Shown: piece after piece, positions 24,908 through 30,869 of the stretch
Position numbering within the stretch: position 1 is the first letter of the stretch
Layout: every line of letters starts with the position of its first letter
Origin: an uncultured Collinsella sp.
Lineage (GTDB): Bacteria; Actinomycetota; Coriobacteriia; Coriobacteriales; Coriobacteriaceae
Direction: 5' to 3'
Length of the DNA stretch: 64,000 bases
Assembly (NCBI GenBank): GCA_900545445.1
Contig: UQZH01000001.1
Span: 26,113 to 90,112 of the forward strand
Notes under the pieces: model-generated
What the model saw: the letters and a program-made list of their open reading frames with translations, nothing else
Database searches by the model: none
Told to the model about the DNA's origin: nothing
Position numbers and translations under genes: made by a program

Positions 24908-25444
24908 TTAAGCGATGACAGCGACCTGGTTAAAGTCGAGCTCGACCGGCGTCTCACGGCCAAAGATCATCAGGGTGACCTTCAGCTTGCCTGCCTCGGT
25001 GTTAACCTCGGAGACCTTGCCATCAAAGTCGGTAAGCGGGCCATCAGTGACGCGGACGGACGTGCCGACTTCAATATCAACCGAGGTGCGCTTGGGCGAA
25101 TCGCCCTTACCGGGACGACGAGTCATCTTATTGTACTCGTCGCGGGAAAGCGGAGCGGGCTTGCCATTGCCGCCCAGGAAACCAGTGACACCGGGCGTGT
25201 TGCGAACACACGTCCACGCATCGTCATCCATCTCCATGCGAACCAGGACATAACCCGGGAAGATCTTGGAATCCTTGGTCTCGCGCTTGCCACCCTCTTT
25301 GATCTCGGTGACGCGCTCCATAGGAATCTCGATATCAAAGATACGGTCCTGCATGCCCATGGTCTCGATGCGATGCTCGAGATCGGACTTAACACGGTTC
25401 TCGTATCCAGAGTAAGTGTGAACGACGTACCAACGCTTAGACAT
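24908..25444 (-). CDS. nusG: Transcription antitermination factor NusG
   Basis: Binds RNA polymerase and couples it to ribosomes or Rho. 178 residues: NGN domain (KRWYVVHTYSGYENRVKSDL, FPGYVLVRMEMDD) and C-terminal KOW domain (VRVTDGPLTDFDGKVSEV). It lies 3 bases after secE, in the conserved order. Confidence 0.97.
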   Translation of the reverse strand: MSKRWYVVHTYSGYENRVKSDLEHRIETMGMQDRIFDIEIPMERVTEIKEGGKRETKDSKIFPGYVLVRMEMDDDAWTCVRNTPGVTGFLGGNGKPAPLSRDEYNKMTRRPGKGDSPKRTSVDIEVGTSVRVTDGPLTDFDGKVSEVNTEAGKLKVTLMIFGRETPVELDFNQVAVIA

Positions 25445-25447
25445 GGT

Positions 25448-25786
25448 TTAGCCCCTCAATCCAGAGAACAGAGCAAGAGCCTCGCCAAAGCCAGCATCGA
25501 GCAGAGCGATGACGACGCCGACGACGATCAGAGAAGCGCAAACGACGACCGAGTAGTTCACGAGCTCCTTCTTATCGGGCCACGTGACACGCTTCATCTC
25601 GGACTTCACCGAAGCGAAATACTTCTTGGTGCGGGCGAAGAAACCAGGCTTCTCGTTCTTCTTGGACTTCGCAGCCTTCTCGTTCTTCTTGGCAACGGCC
25701 TTCTTGGCCTCAACCTTGGAGTTGGCGGCAGCGTTGTTGGCAGGTGCCGGCTGCTGAGCCTTCTTCTTGTTCTTCTTGTTGGCCAT
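25448..25786 (-). CDS. secE: Preprotein translocase subunit SecE
   Basis: Small essential subunit clamping SecY in the cytoplasmic membrane. 112 residues: a long Lys/Ala-rich N-terminal tail (1-50), the amphipathic FFARTKKYFASVKSEMKRVTWPDKKE box, and one membrane helix (NYSVVVCASLIVVGVVIALL). Upstream are tRNA-Trp and rpmG in the same transcript. Confidence 0.95.
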   Translation of the reverse strand: MANKKNKKKAQQPAPANNAAANSKVEAKKAVAKKNEKAAKSKKNEKPGFFARTKKYFASVKSEMKRVTWPDKKELVNYSVVVCASLIVVGVVIALLDAGFGEALALFSGLRG

Positions 25787-25862
25787 TTGGGTTACCTCCG
25801 CGCAATGCGCTTATACATGAGTAAACCGTAAGCCCCCAATTGGGAGCTTACGGAATAATGAC

Positions 25863-25938
25863 TGGCACGCCAGGAAGGACTCGAACCCTCAACACTCGGT
25901 TTTGGAGACCGATGCTCTACCAATTGAACTACTGGCGT
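25863..25938 (-). tRNA. tRNA-Trp (CCA)
   Basis: 76 bases with encoded CCA; cloverleaf ACGCCAG / CTGGCGT acceptor, anticodon loop CTCCAAA giving CCA, T loop TTCGAGT. It lies between rpmG and secE and is probably processed from their mRNA. Confidence 0.97.
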
Positions 25939-25951
25939 ATGTGACTAGAGA

Positions 25952-26101
25952 CTAGCGAGTCTCTTTGTGCAGCGTGTGGTGACGGCACCAGGGGCAATAC
26001 TTCTTGATCTCCATACGATCAGGCATGTTCGACTTGTTCTTGGTGGTCGTATAGTTGCGGCGCTTGCACTCAGTGCACGCAAGAGTAACTAGAGTACGCA
26101 T
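25952..26101 (-). CDS. rpmG: 50S ribosomal protein L33 (zinc-ribbon form)
   Basis: 49-residue protein (MRTLVTLACTECKRRNY...) with CTEC and CPWC pairs (Cys9/12 and Cys36/39) that bind zinc, i.e. the zinc-containing L33 paralogue type. AAAGG precedes the ATG. First gene of the rpmG-tRNA-Trp-secE-nusG-rplKA run, an order common in Actinobacteria and Firmicutes. Confidence 0.95.
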   Translation of the reverse strand: MRTLVTLACTECKRRNYTTTKNKSNMPDRMEIKKYCPWCRHHTLHKETR

Positions 26102-26146
26102 TTATCCTGAACCTTTCATTTCCGCCCCGTACGGGCACGAGTTGGT

Positions 26147-26176
26147 ACTTTATCAGCTCTACGTAAGTGCTGTCAA
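26147..26176 (-). promoter_or_regulatory. Predicted promoter of the rpmG-secE-nusG-rplKA run
   Basis: Minus-strand TTGACA (26171-26176) and TAAAGT (26147-26152) with an 18-base spacer, about 40 bases before rpmG. Confidence 0.75.
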
Positions 26177-26315
26177 TGAAAACCTCGAATCAATTGGTTC
26201 TCGCTGGATCCATTCATATTTGGAACACATCAATGAAGCCAGCGAGATCTAATCGATCCCTCACGCTCGGCTTAAGAGCGAGCGAAGCGCAATCGTCAGG
26301 GAACAAGCCCCGCGT

Positions 26316-26351
26316 AGAAAAGAACCCGGCACCCTATAAGTGCCGGGTTCT
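26316..26351 (-). terminator. Terminator after tuf
   Basis: Minus-strand AGAACCCGGCAC / GTGCCGGGTTCT with a 7-base loop, followed by TTTTC. Confidence 0.9.
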
Positions 26352-26380
26352 CTCTAAGTCAGCTATATCAAAGAGCTAAT

Positions 26381-27571
26381 TTACTCAATGATCGTGGAGA
26401 CGATGCCCGAACCGACGGTGTGGCCACCCTCGCGGATAGCGAAGCGCAGGCCCTCCTCCATGGCGATCGGGTGAATGAGGTCGCCCTCGATGGTGATGTG
26501 GTCACCAGGCATAGCCATCTCGGTGCCCTCGGGCAGCTTGACCGTACCGGTAACATCGGTGGTACGGAAGTAGAACTGAGGACGATAACCATCGAAGAAC
26601 GGGGTGTGACGGCCGCCCTCCTCCTTGGTCAGAACGTAGATCTCGCCGGTGAACTTGGTGTGCGGGGTAACCGAACCGGGCTTGCAGAGAACCTGGCCGC
26701 GCTCGATGTCCTCGCGCTTGATGCCGCGGAGCAGCAGACCGACGTTGTCGCCAGCCTCGCAGAAGTCCATGGACTTACGGAACATCTCGATACCGGTAAC
26801 GACGGTGTTCTGGGTATCCTTGATGCCGACGATCTCGACGGGCTCGTTGAGCTTGAGCTCACCGCGCTCAACACGACCGGTAGCAACGGTACCACGGCCG
26901 GAGATGGTCATAACGTCCTCAACGGCCATCAGGAAGGGGAGGTCGTTGTTACGAGCAGGCGTCGGGATGTACTCGTCGACAGCCTTCATGAGCTCGCGGA
27001 TAGCGTCCATCCACTTGGCGTCGCCCTCGAGAGCGCCCAGAGCGGAACCGCGGATGACGGGGATATCGTCGCCGGGGAAATCGTACTCGGAGAGGAGCTC
27101 ACGGGTCTCCATCTCGACGAGGTCGATGAGCTCGTCATCGTCGACCATGTCGCACTTGTTCAGGAAGACGACGATGTAGGGAACGCCGACCTGACGGGCG
27201 AGCAGGATGTGCTCGCGAGTCTGAGCCATGGGGCCGTCGGTAGCGGCGATGACCAGGATAGCGCCGTCCATCTGAGCAGCGCCGGAGATCATGTTCTTGA
27301 CGTAGTCAGCGTGGCCCGGGCAGTCAACGTGAGCGTAGTGACGGGCAGCAGTCTCGTACTCAACGTGGGAGACGGAGATCGTAATGCCGCGCTCGCGCTC
27401 CTCGGGAGCCTTGTCGATGTTCTCGAACGCAGTGAAGTCAGCCTTGCAGCCCTCGGTCTCAGAGAGAACCTTGGTGATGGCGGCGGTCAGCGTGGTCTTG
27501 CCGTGGTCGACGTGACCAATGGTGCCGATGTTAACATGCGGCTTAGTGCGCTCAAACTTCTCTTTGGCCAT
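26381..27571 (-). CDS. tuf: Elongation factor Tu
   Basis: GTPase that delivers aminoacyl-tRNA to the ribosome. 396 residues; G1 GHVDHGKTTL near 19-28, DCPGHADYVKNMI, NKCDMVDD and SALGALEGD are intact. AAGAGGAGG lies upstream of the ATG. Three tRNA genes lie directly upstream on the same strand, as in the E. coli tufB unit, with no clear terminator between. Confidence 0.98.
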   Translation of the reverse strand: MAKEKFERTKPHVNIGTIGHVDHGKTTLTAAITKVLSETEGCKADFTAFENIDKAPEERERGITISVSHVEYETAARHYAHVDCPGHADYVKNMISGAAQMDGAILVIAATDGPMAQTREHILLARQVGVPYIVVFLNKCDMVDDDELIDLVEMETRELLSEYDFPGDDIPVIRGSALGALEGDAKWMDAIRELMKAVDEYIPTPARNNDLPFLMAVEDVMTISGRGTVATGRVERGELKLNEPVEIVGIKDTQNTVVTGIEMFRKSMDFCEAGDNVGLLLRGIKREDIERGQVLCKPGSVTPHTKFTGEIYVLTKEEGGRHTPFFDGYRPQFYFRTTDVTGTVKLPEGTEMAMPGDHITIEGDLIHPIAMEEGLRFAIREGGHTVGSGIVSTIIE

Positions 27572-27667
27572 AAAGCCCTCCTCTTAACAGGTCGTCCCCG
27601 GACGGGACTTTGCCTTTATACCATAGTGGCCTCTCAACATACTATTGAGAAGCCACCGTGTTACCTA

Positions 27668-27744
27668 TGGTAGCGGTGACTGGATTCGAACCAGTGACGC
27701 CACGGGTATGAACCGTGTGCTCTAACCAACTGAGCTACACCGCC
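27668..27744 (-). tRNA. tRNA-Met (CAT anticodon)
   Basis: 77 bases with encoded CCA, anticodon loop TTCATAC. The acceptor begins GGCGGTG with a G-T first pair, so elongator Met is likely; a tRNA-Ile2 (lysidine-modified CAT) is not excluded. Confidence 0.9.
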
Positions 27745-27747
27745 GGA

Positions 27748-27823
27748 TGGAGCCTGCAACCAGACTTGAACTGGTGACCTCTTCGTTACCAACGAAGTGC
27801 TCTACCGACTGAGCTATACAGGC
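27748..27823 (-). tRNA. tRNA-Thr (GGT)
   Basis: 76 bases with encoded CCA; acceptor GCCTGTA / TGCAGGC, anticodon loop TTGGTAA. Confidence 0.97.
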
Positions 27824-27833
27824 ACTTGACGGG

Positions 27834-27915
27834 TGGGAGCTATAGGATTCGAACCTATGTAGGCAGAGCCAACGGGTTTACAGCCCGTCCCCATTAACCA
27901 CTCGGGCAAACTCCC
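27834..27915 (-). tRNA. tRNA-Tyr (GTA)
   Basis: 82 bases without CCA (the genome reads ACCC after the acceptor), long variable arm, anticodon loop CTGTAAA. First gene of the tRNA-Tyr/Thr/Met-tuf unit. Confidence 0.95.
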
Positions 27916-27977
27916 AATCGTTCAAGTATCCGCAGGTTCTTTGGTCTTTTGGACCGCCGCCCCCGCGAACGAAAAAG

Positions 27978-28007
27978 ATAATACGATGCAACCTTGGGAG
28001 CTGTCAA
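27978..28007 (-). promoter_or_regulatory. Promoter of the tRNA-tuf unit
   Basis: Minus-strand consensus TTGACA (28002-28007) and TATTAT (27978-27983), 18 bases apart, with a GC-rich discriminator stretch following. This fits a growth-rate-controlled stable RNA promoter. Confidence 0.85.
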
Positions 28008-28222
28008 CGAAAACCTCTAGATACACGGTGCCGGGCGTATCTATGTACCTTTGACCTGCGTTTTTGTTGAGTTTAGATATGAAGGGCGGTGGATTTCGCT
28101 ACGCTGGTGACATTTCCCAAGGGAACACTTTGGCACGGTGGAGTACGCCTACAGCATCGACCTTCGATAACGACCCTCTTGCACTATTACATAGGTCGCG
28201 ATCGGACTTTTCCGGCACGAAC

Positions 28223-28365
28223 GAGCGTGGATTTTCTCCCGTTTGAAATCGAGCGTGGATAATCTCCCTCTTTTAGCACGGCTTCGAACCCAAAGTGGCA
28301 GATTATCCACGCTCATTCATTAGGCGGGAGATTTTCCACGCTCGCACGTCCAGAAATCCACGCTC
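28223..28365. repeat. Cluster of five GAGCGTGGA-type repeats
   Basis: The motif GAGCGTGGATWWTCTCCC occurs forward at 28223-28240 and 28251-28268 and inverted at 28301-28314 (partial), 28326-28343 and 28352-28365 (partial). There is no gene in 27916-28539. The forward and inverted sets could fold against each other. Confidence 0.88.
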
Positions 28366-28402
28366 AAGGTAAACGGCTGGGCCCGCTCCCGCTTTTGTCT
28401 CT

Positions 28403-28533
28403 ATCTGTAACATTTAGAGAACATTTTCTCCCCTATCTGTTACAGATCGAGATGTTTCGCAGAGACCCTGGCTTACGTCTCATTCTGTAACAGTACGAAC
28501 GGTTTTCCGCCCCTTCGTGTTACAGATCGAGAC
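28403..28533. repeat. Cluster of four CTGTWACAG-type repeats
   Basis: ATCTGTAACA (28403), palindromic ATCTGTTACAGAT (28435-28447, followed by CGAGA), CTGTAACAG (28484-28492) and TGTTACAGATCGAGA (28519-28533). Spacing is about 30-50 bases. It is adjacent to, and just downstream of, the unknown minus-strand gene ending at 28540. Confidence 0.8.
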
Positions 28534-28539
28534 ACTTAT

Positions 28540-29442
28540 CTATTCTCGCCTTACATCCACGACATCTGCCCAGTCAATAACGTCGTAGTCATCATCGCTT
28601 CGCCAGACGACACACTTGGGTCGTGAATCCGCTTGGGCTGCATCGTCCCTCGCCACTTGTGGACGACTCGCAAAGAAGCGCCCAAGCTCAGCTCGCGGCA
28701 AGATAATCCCTTGCACGCTCCCGCCACCCGCAAGACACACACGCGCCCAGCGACCAGCCTTTTCATATAAGAGCCAATTGGCAACCTGCGAAGATCTGCC
28801 CTCAGGCACTTTATCCCCTGGAATATCAGGAACAAACATGGGGTCGACCTCCTCCAGTTGAGCAAAGCCCATCCCCTCCAAACGCGAACCAAGTTTTTCC
28901 TTAGCGTAACCGCTCAGCTCGCGCTTGATCATGCCTGCAATACGCCGGGCCGTCCTACCATGGGGATCAAACCAGCTGCATCCGCGCTCATAGGCAGCCA
29001 GCGCATCCATAAGCACGTAGACCTCGCTCAAATTGAGCGGCAACGCCAGCGGGTGTACCGAAGACCTGAATTCGCCGCGATACCCAAACTCCTCGGCTAC
29101 GCACATGCCGCCGATACGCACGCCATCGCGAATCCTGGCACGGCGCTCCCCCACCGCGTTCTTGCTGCACAGCAAAACGTTATAGGCGATGTCTTCCTGC
29201 GAACGCTCTTCGTGGGAAACGGTGAGCATAATCAGGTCTGCCTCTTCACCGCCAATAAAGGAATCCTTGAGCTCGTAGCCCTTCATGCCTTTGTTAGGCG
29301 GCTCAGCTGCAAGCAGCGCAAAAAGCTCGTGCACCTGATGGTAGAGCGCTAGGCGTCCCTCCAAATATGGACCATCGGGTCCATTTGCATACGCCTTGAT
29401 ATGCATCCGCAAGGCCCCCGTGTCGACGGGCGCTACCGCCAT
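28540..29442 (-). CDS. Unrecognised protein, possible WYL-like regulator
   Basis: About 300 residues from ATG 29442 (MAVAPVDTGALRMHIKAYAN). I do not recognise it firmly. A central FGYRGEFRSSVHPLALPLNL, then SEVYVLMDALAAYE, and a basic helix IAGMIKRELSGYAKEKLG suggest a ligand-sensing or DNA-linked fold. The C-terminal ARVCLAGGGSVQGIILPRAEL has the look of a small beta barrel. No membrane segments are present. The frame is open to a TTG at 29598 inside the upstream gene, so the start is uncertain; I chose 29442 because it overlaps the stop of a 34-codon frame. It is the second or third gene of an accessory unit. Confidence 0.5.
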   Translation of the reverse strand: MAVAPVDTGALRMHIKAYANGPDGPYLEGRLALYHQVHELFALLAAEPPNKGMKGYELKDSFIGGEEADLIMLTVSHEERSQEDIAYNVLLCSKNAVGERRARIRDGVRIGGMCVAEEFGYRGEFRSSVHPLALPLNLSEVYVLMDALAAYERGCSWFDPHGRTARRIAGMIKRELSGYAKEKLGSRLEGMGFAQLEEVDPMFVPDIPGDKVPEGRSSQVANWLLYEKAGRWARVCLAGGGSVQGIILPRAELGRFFASRPQVARDDAAQADSRPKCVVWRSDDDYDVIDWADVVDVRRE

Positions 29443-29537
29443 CTGGCTAATAGCATATCCCTCGCCTGGACGGGAATCATATCGTTGAGCTCGACCGCAT
29501 CTGGCATGTTTCTTTTTATGTACTGTCCAAGCAGCAT
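29433..29537 (-). CDS. Possible 34-residue peptide between two unknown genes
   Basis: ATG 29537 reads MLLGQYIKRNMPDAVELNDM and continues with IPVQARDMLLARWR to a TAG that overlaps the ATG of the next gene (ATGGCGGTAG). The sequence looks protein-like and the overlap suggests coupling, but the ribosome site (AAAGGCGGG) is distant. Alternatively it is the true N-terminus of the downstream gene, separated by a frameshift. Confidence 0.35.
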   Translation of the reverse strand: MLLGQYIKRNMPDAVELNDMIPVQARDMLLARWR

Positions 29538-29566
29538 TGGCGGCGCCCGCCTTTCTAATCTTTAAC

Positions 29567-30238
29567 CTATCGATTTTTTCTCTTCGAGTCCATCTCAAGA
29601 TAGCGTTGGATTTTGTCGAGCGACAAATTGGTCCGGCCCAGGGACTCTGCCGCCGTCAAAATCTTCTGTGCAAGATTTGATCCAAAGTAGTAAATCACAT
29701 CTCCATTGGCGATGCGCTCAACGTATTCGTCTCCAATCTTATTAATAAGGGAGAAAAACTCAGGGCACAGCATGGGATAACGCTCAGCTATTTCCGTAAT
29801 CCCCGCATGGCCAAAATCGGCAACGTCCTCGCACTGCCGCTCAAGATCTTCGATACCGTGGCCATTAAGGCCGCGCCCGCAGGAAAAAGCAAGGCCGCGA
29901 GACAGGGCAGTTTTGACGCGTTGCCCCTGCTCGTCCGATAGCTTTCCACCCAGCAGAGCTCGCATCATGATCTGGCAGCAAGCGTACGTAGGTCGATAGA
30001 GAAAATCGACACGTGCATCACTGGGCATATGGCAATCGCTGCTCAGAGGAAAACAACCGTCTTCTCGTTGCGACTCGAGAATGACATCGAGGGACTCGCG
30101 CCAATCCGGATCGTTATCCAAGCCATAATCGCGAAAGTAGCGCAGTAGCTGCATCTCCATATCCATGGCACGGATGCTGATGATCGGCTTATTTGTTGCC
30201 CTGTCCTTGCCGGCAATGTCGCAAAGAGAGTAAATCAT
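29567..30238 (-). CDS. Unrecognised protein with a terpenoid-cyclase-like repeat
   Basis: 223 residues starting MIYSLCDIAGKDRATNKP, with GGAAAGGA upstream of the ATG. I cannot assign a family. SLDVILESQREDGCFPL followed by DARVDFLYRPTYACCQIMMRALL resembles one turn of the alpha/alpha toroid (QxxDGSF repeat) of terpenoid cyclase/prenyltransferase folds. The rest is helical. It is upstream of, and probably co-transcribed with, the unknown gene at 28540-29442. The leader carries two inverted repeats. Confidence 0.5.
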   Translation of the reverse strand: MIYSLCDIAGKDRATNKPIISIRAMDMEMQLLRYFRDYGLDNDPDWRESLDVILESQREDGCFPLSSDCHMPSDARVDFLYRPTYACCQIMMRALLGGKLSDEQGQRVKTALSRGLAFSCGRGLNGHGIEDLERQCEDVADFGHAGITEIAERYPMLCPEFFSLINKIGDEYVERIANGDVIYYFGSNLAQKILTAAESLGRTNLSLDKIQRYLEMDSKRKNR

Positions 30239-30267
30239 GGTCTTTTTTCCTTTCCGTAGACCCTATG

Positions 30268-30345
30268 CCAACGATTTCCTTTCGTTGGCTTTGTTGACTC
30301 CATTCTCTTTTACAAAGCTATATCCAACGACCAAGCATTGCTTGG
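30268..30345 (-). promoter_or_regulatory. Leader of the unknown two-gene unit with two inverted repeats
   Basis: CCAACGA / TCGTTGG (30268-30288) forms a hairpin 30 bases before the start. Further upstream CCAAGCATTGCTTGG (30331-30345) is a perfect 15-base palindrome next to a TATAGC, a layout expected for an operator near a promoter. Confidence 0.45.
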
Positions 30346-30396
30346 TTATTGCAGGTGACGGGAAAATGGAGCCAGACCACGTAGGCGCCTACCTAA

Positions 30397-30461
30397 AAAG
30401 AAACGGGCCCTGTCCCACAAGAGAACAGAGCCCGAAACTCTCATGGAGCCAGTGACAGGAA
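30397..30461 (-). repeat. Second copy of the tRNA-Thr 3' end and its terminator
   Basis: Reading on the minus strand, this repeats from the T loop of tRNA-Thr (TTCCTGTCACTGGCTCCA) through its terminator. It matches 30588-30651 with about four differences in 65 bases. The 5' part of the tRNA is missing. Confidence 0.92.
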
Positions 30462-30587
30462 GTCCGCGTATTCGCTTCGCGAATCCGCTCCGGCTTCGGA
30501 TGCCTGCCGGCATCCTTGCCCGCTCGCTACGAACGCTCCGCGTTCGCTTGACGCTCGCGCCCTCGCAGGTTCGATTCCGGCACATAC
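30462..30587 (-). mobile_element. Mini-hairpin element inserted in the tRNA-Thr locus
   Basis: On the minus strand it begins just after the tRNA terminator with a reversed T-arm (GGAATCGAACCTGCGAGGG) and ends ATACGCGGAC. Between are small hairpins GAACGC-GGA-GCGTTC, GGATGCC-GGCA-GGCATCC and ATTCGC-GAA-GCGAAT. The ends and layout match the element at 63816-63940. It encodes no protein. Confidence 0.7.
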
Positions 30588-30633
30588 AAGAAACGGGCCC
30601 TGTCCCACAAGGGAGCAGAACCCGAAACTCTCA
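30588..30633 (-). terminator. Terminator after tRNA-Thr (TGT)
   Basis: Minus-strand imperfect hairpin CGGGTTCTGCTCCC / GGGACAGGGCCCG followed by TTTCTTG. The duplicated copy at 30397-30442 keeps the same fold. Confidence 0.75.
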
Positions 30634-30708
30634 TGGAGCCAGTGACAGGAATCGAACCTGCAACCCACTGATTACAAATCAGTTGCGCTACCGTTGCGCC
30701 ACACTGGC
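30634..30708 (-). tRNA. tRNA-Thr (TGT)
   Basis: 75 bases with encoded CCA; acceptor GCCAGTG / CACTGGC, anticodon loop TTTGTAA. Intact, but its 3' end is duplicated downstream. Confidence 0.97.
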
Positions 30709-30792
30709 ACACTTGGCGCTTTCGCGCGAAGCCTGTTTAGAATAAAGGAATTGCGGACGAGGCGCAACAGGCCCTTTGACCGACCACATCTC

Positions 30793-30850
30793 AAAACTAT
30801 TCGTCAGAACGAATAGTTTTTATTACAATGAAGAAGATAAAACTATTCGT
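30793..30850 (+). promoter_or_regulatory. Operator-rich promoter of the HTH/HipA-like gene
   Basis: AAAACTATTCGT (30793-30804) and its inverse ACGAATAGTTTT (30809-30820) form a 12-bp-arm palindrome with a CAGA centre. TACAAT (30824-30829) is a likely -10. A third arm AAAACTATTCGT follows at 30839-30850, 46 bases from the first. Sites on both sides of the -10 imply tight autorepression. Confidence 0.75.
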
Positions 30851-30869
30851 TCTGGCGAAGGGTTTCGCG

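Noticed and set aside
28064..28246. 60-residue plus-strand frame in the 28-kb gap
   Set aside because: No ribosome site, low-complexity composition and overlap with the GAGCGTGGA repeats.
28223..28533. CRISPR array
   Set aside because: Motifs are short, in both orientations and irregularly spaced, with no uniform spacers and no cas genes.
30361..30396. Third partial copy of the tRNA-Thr 3' end
   Set aside because: ATGGAGCCAG at 30366-30375 matches the tRNA end for only ten bases and is not followed by the T-arm; too short to count.
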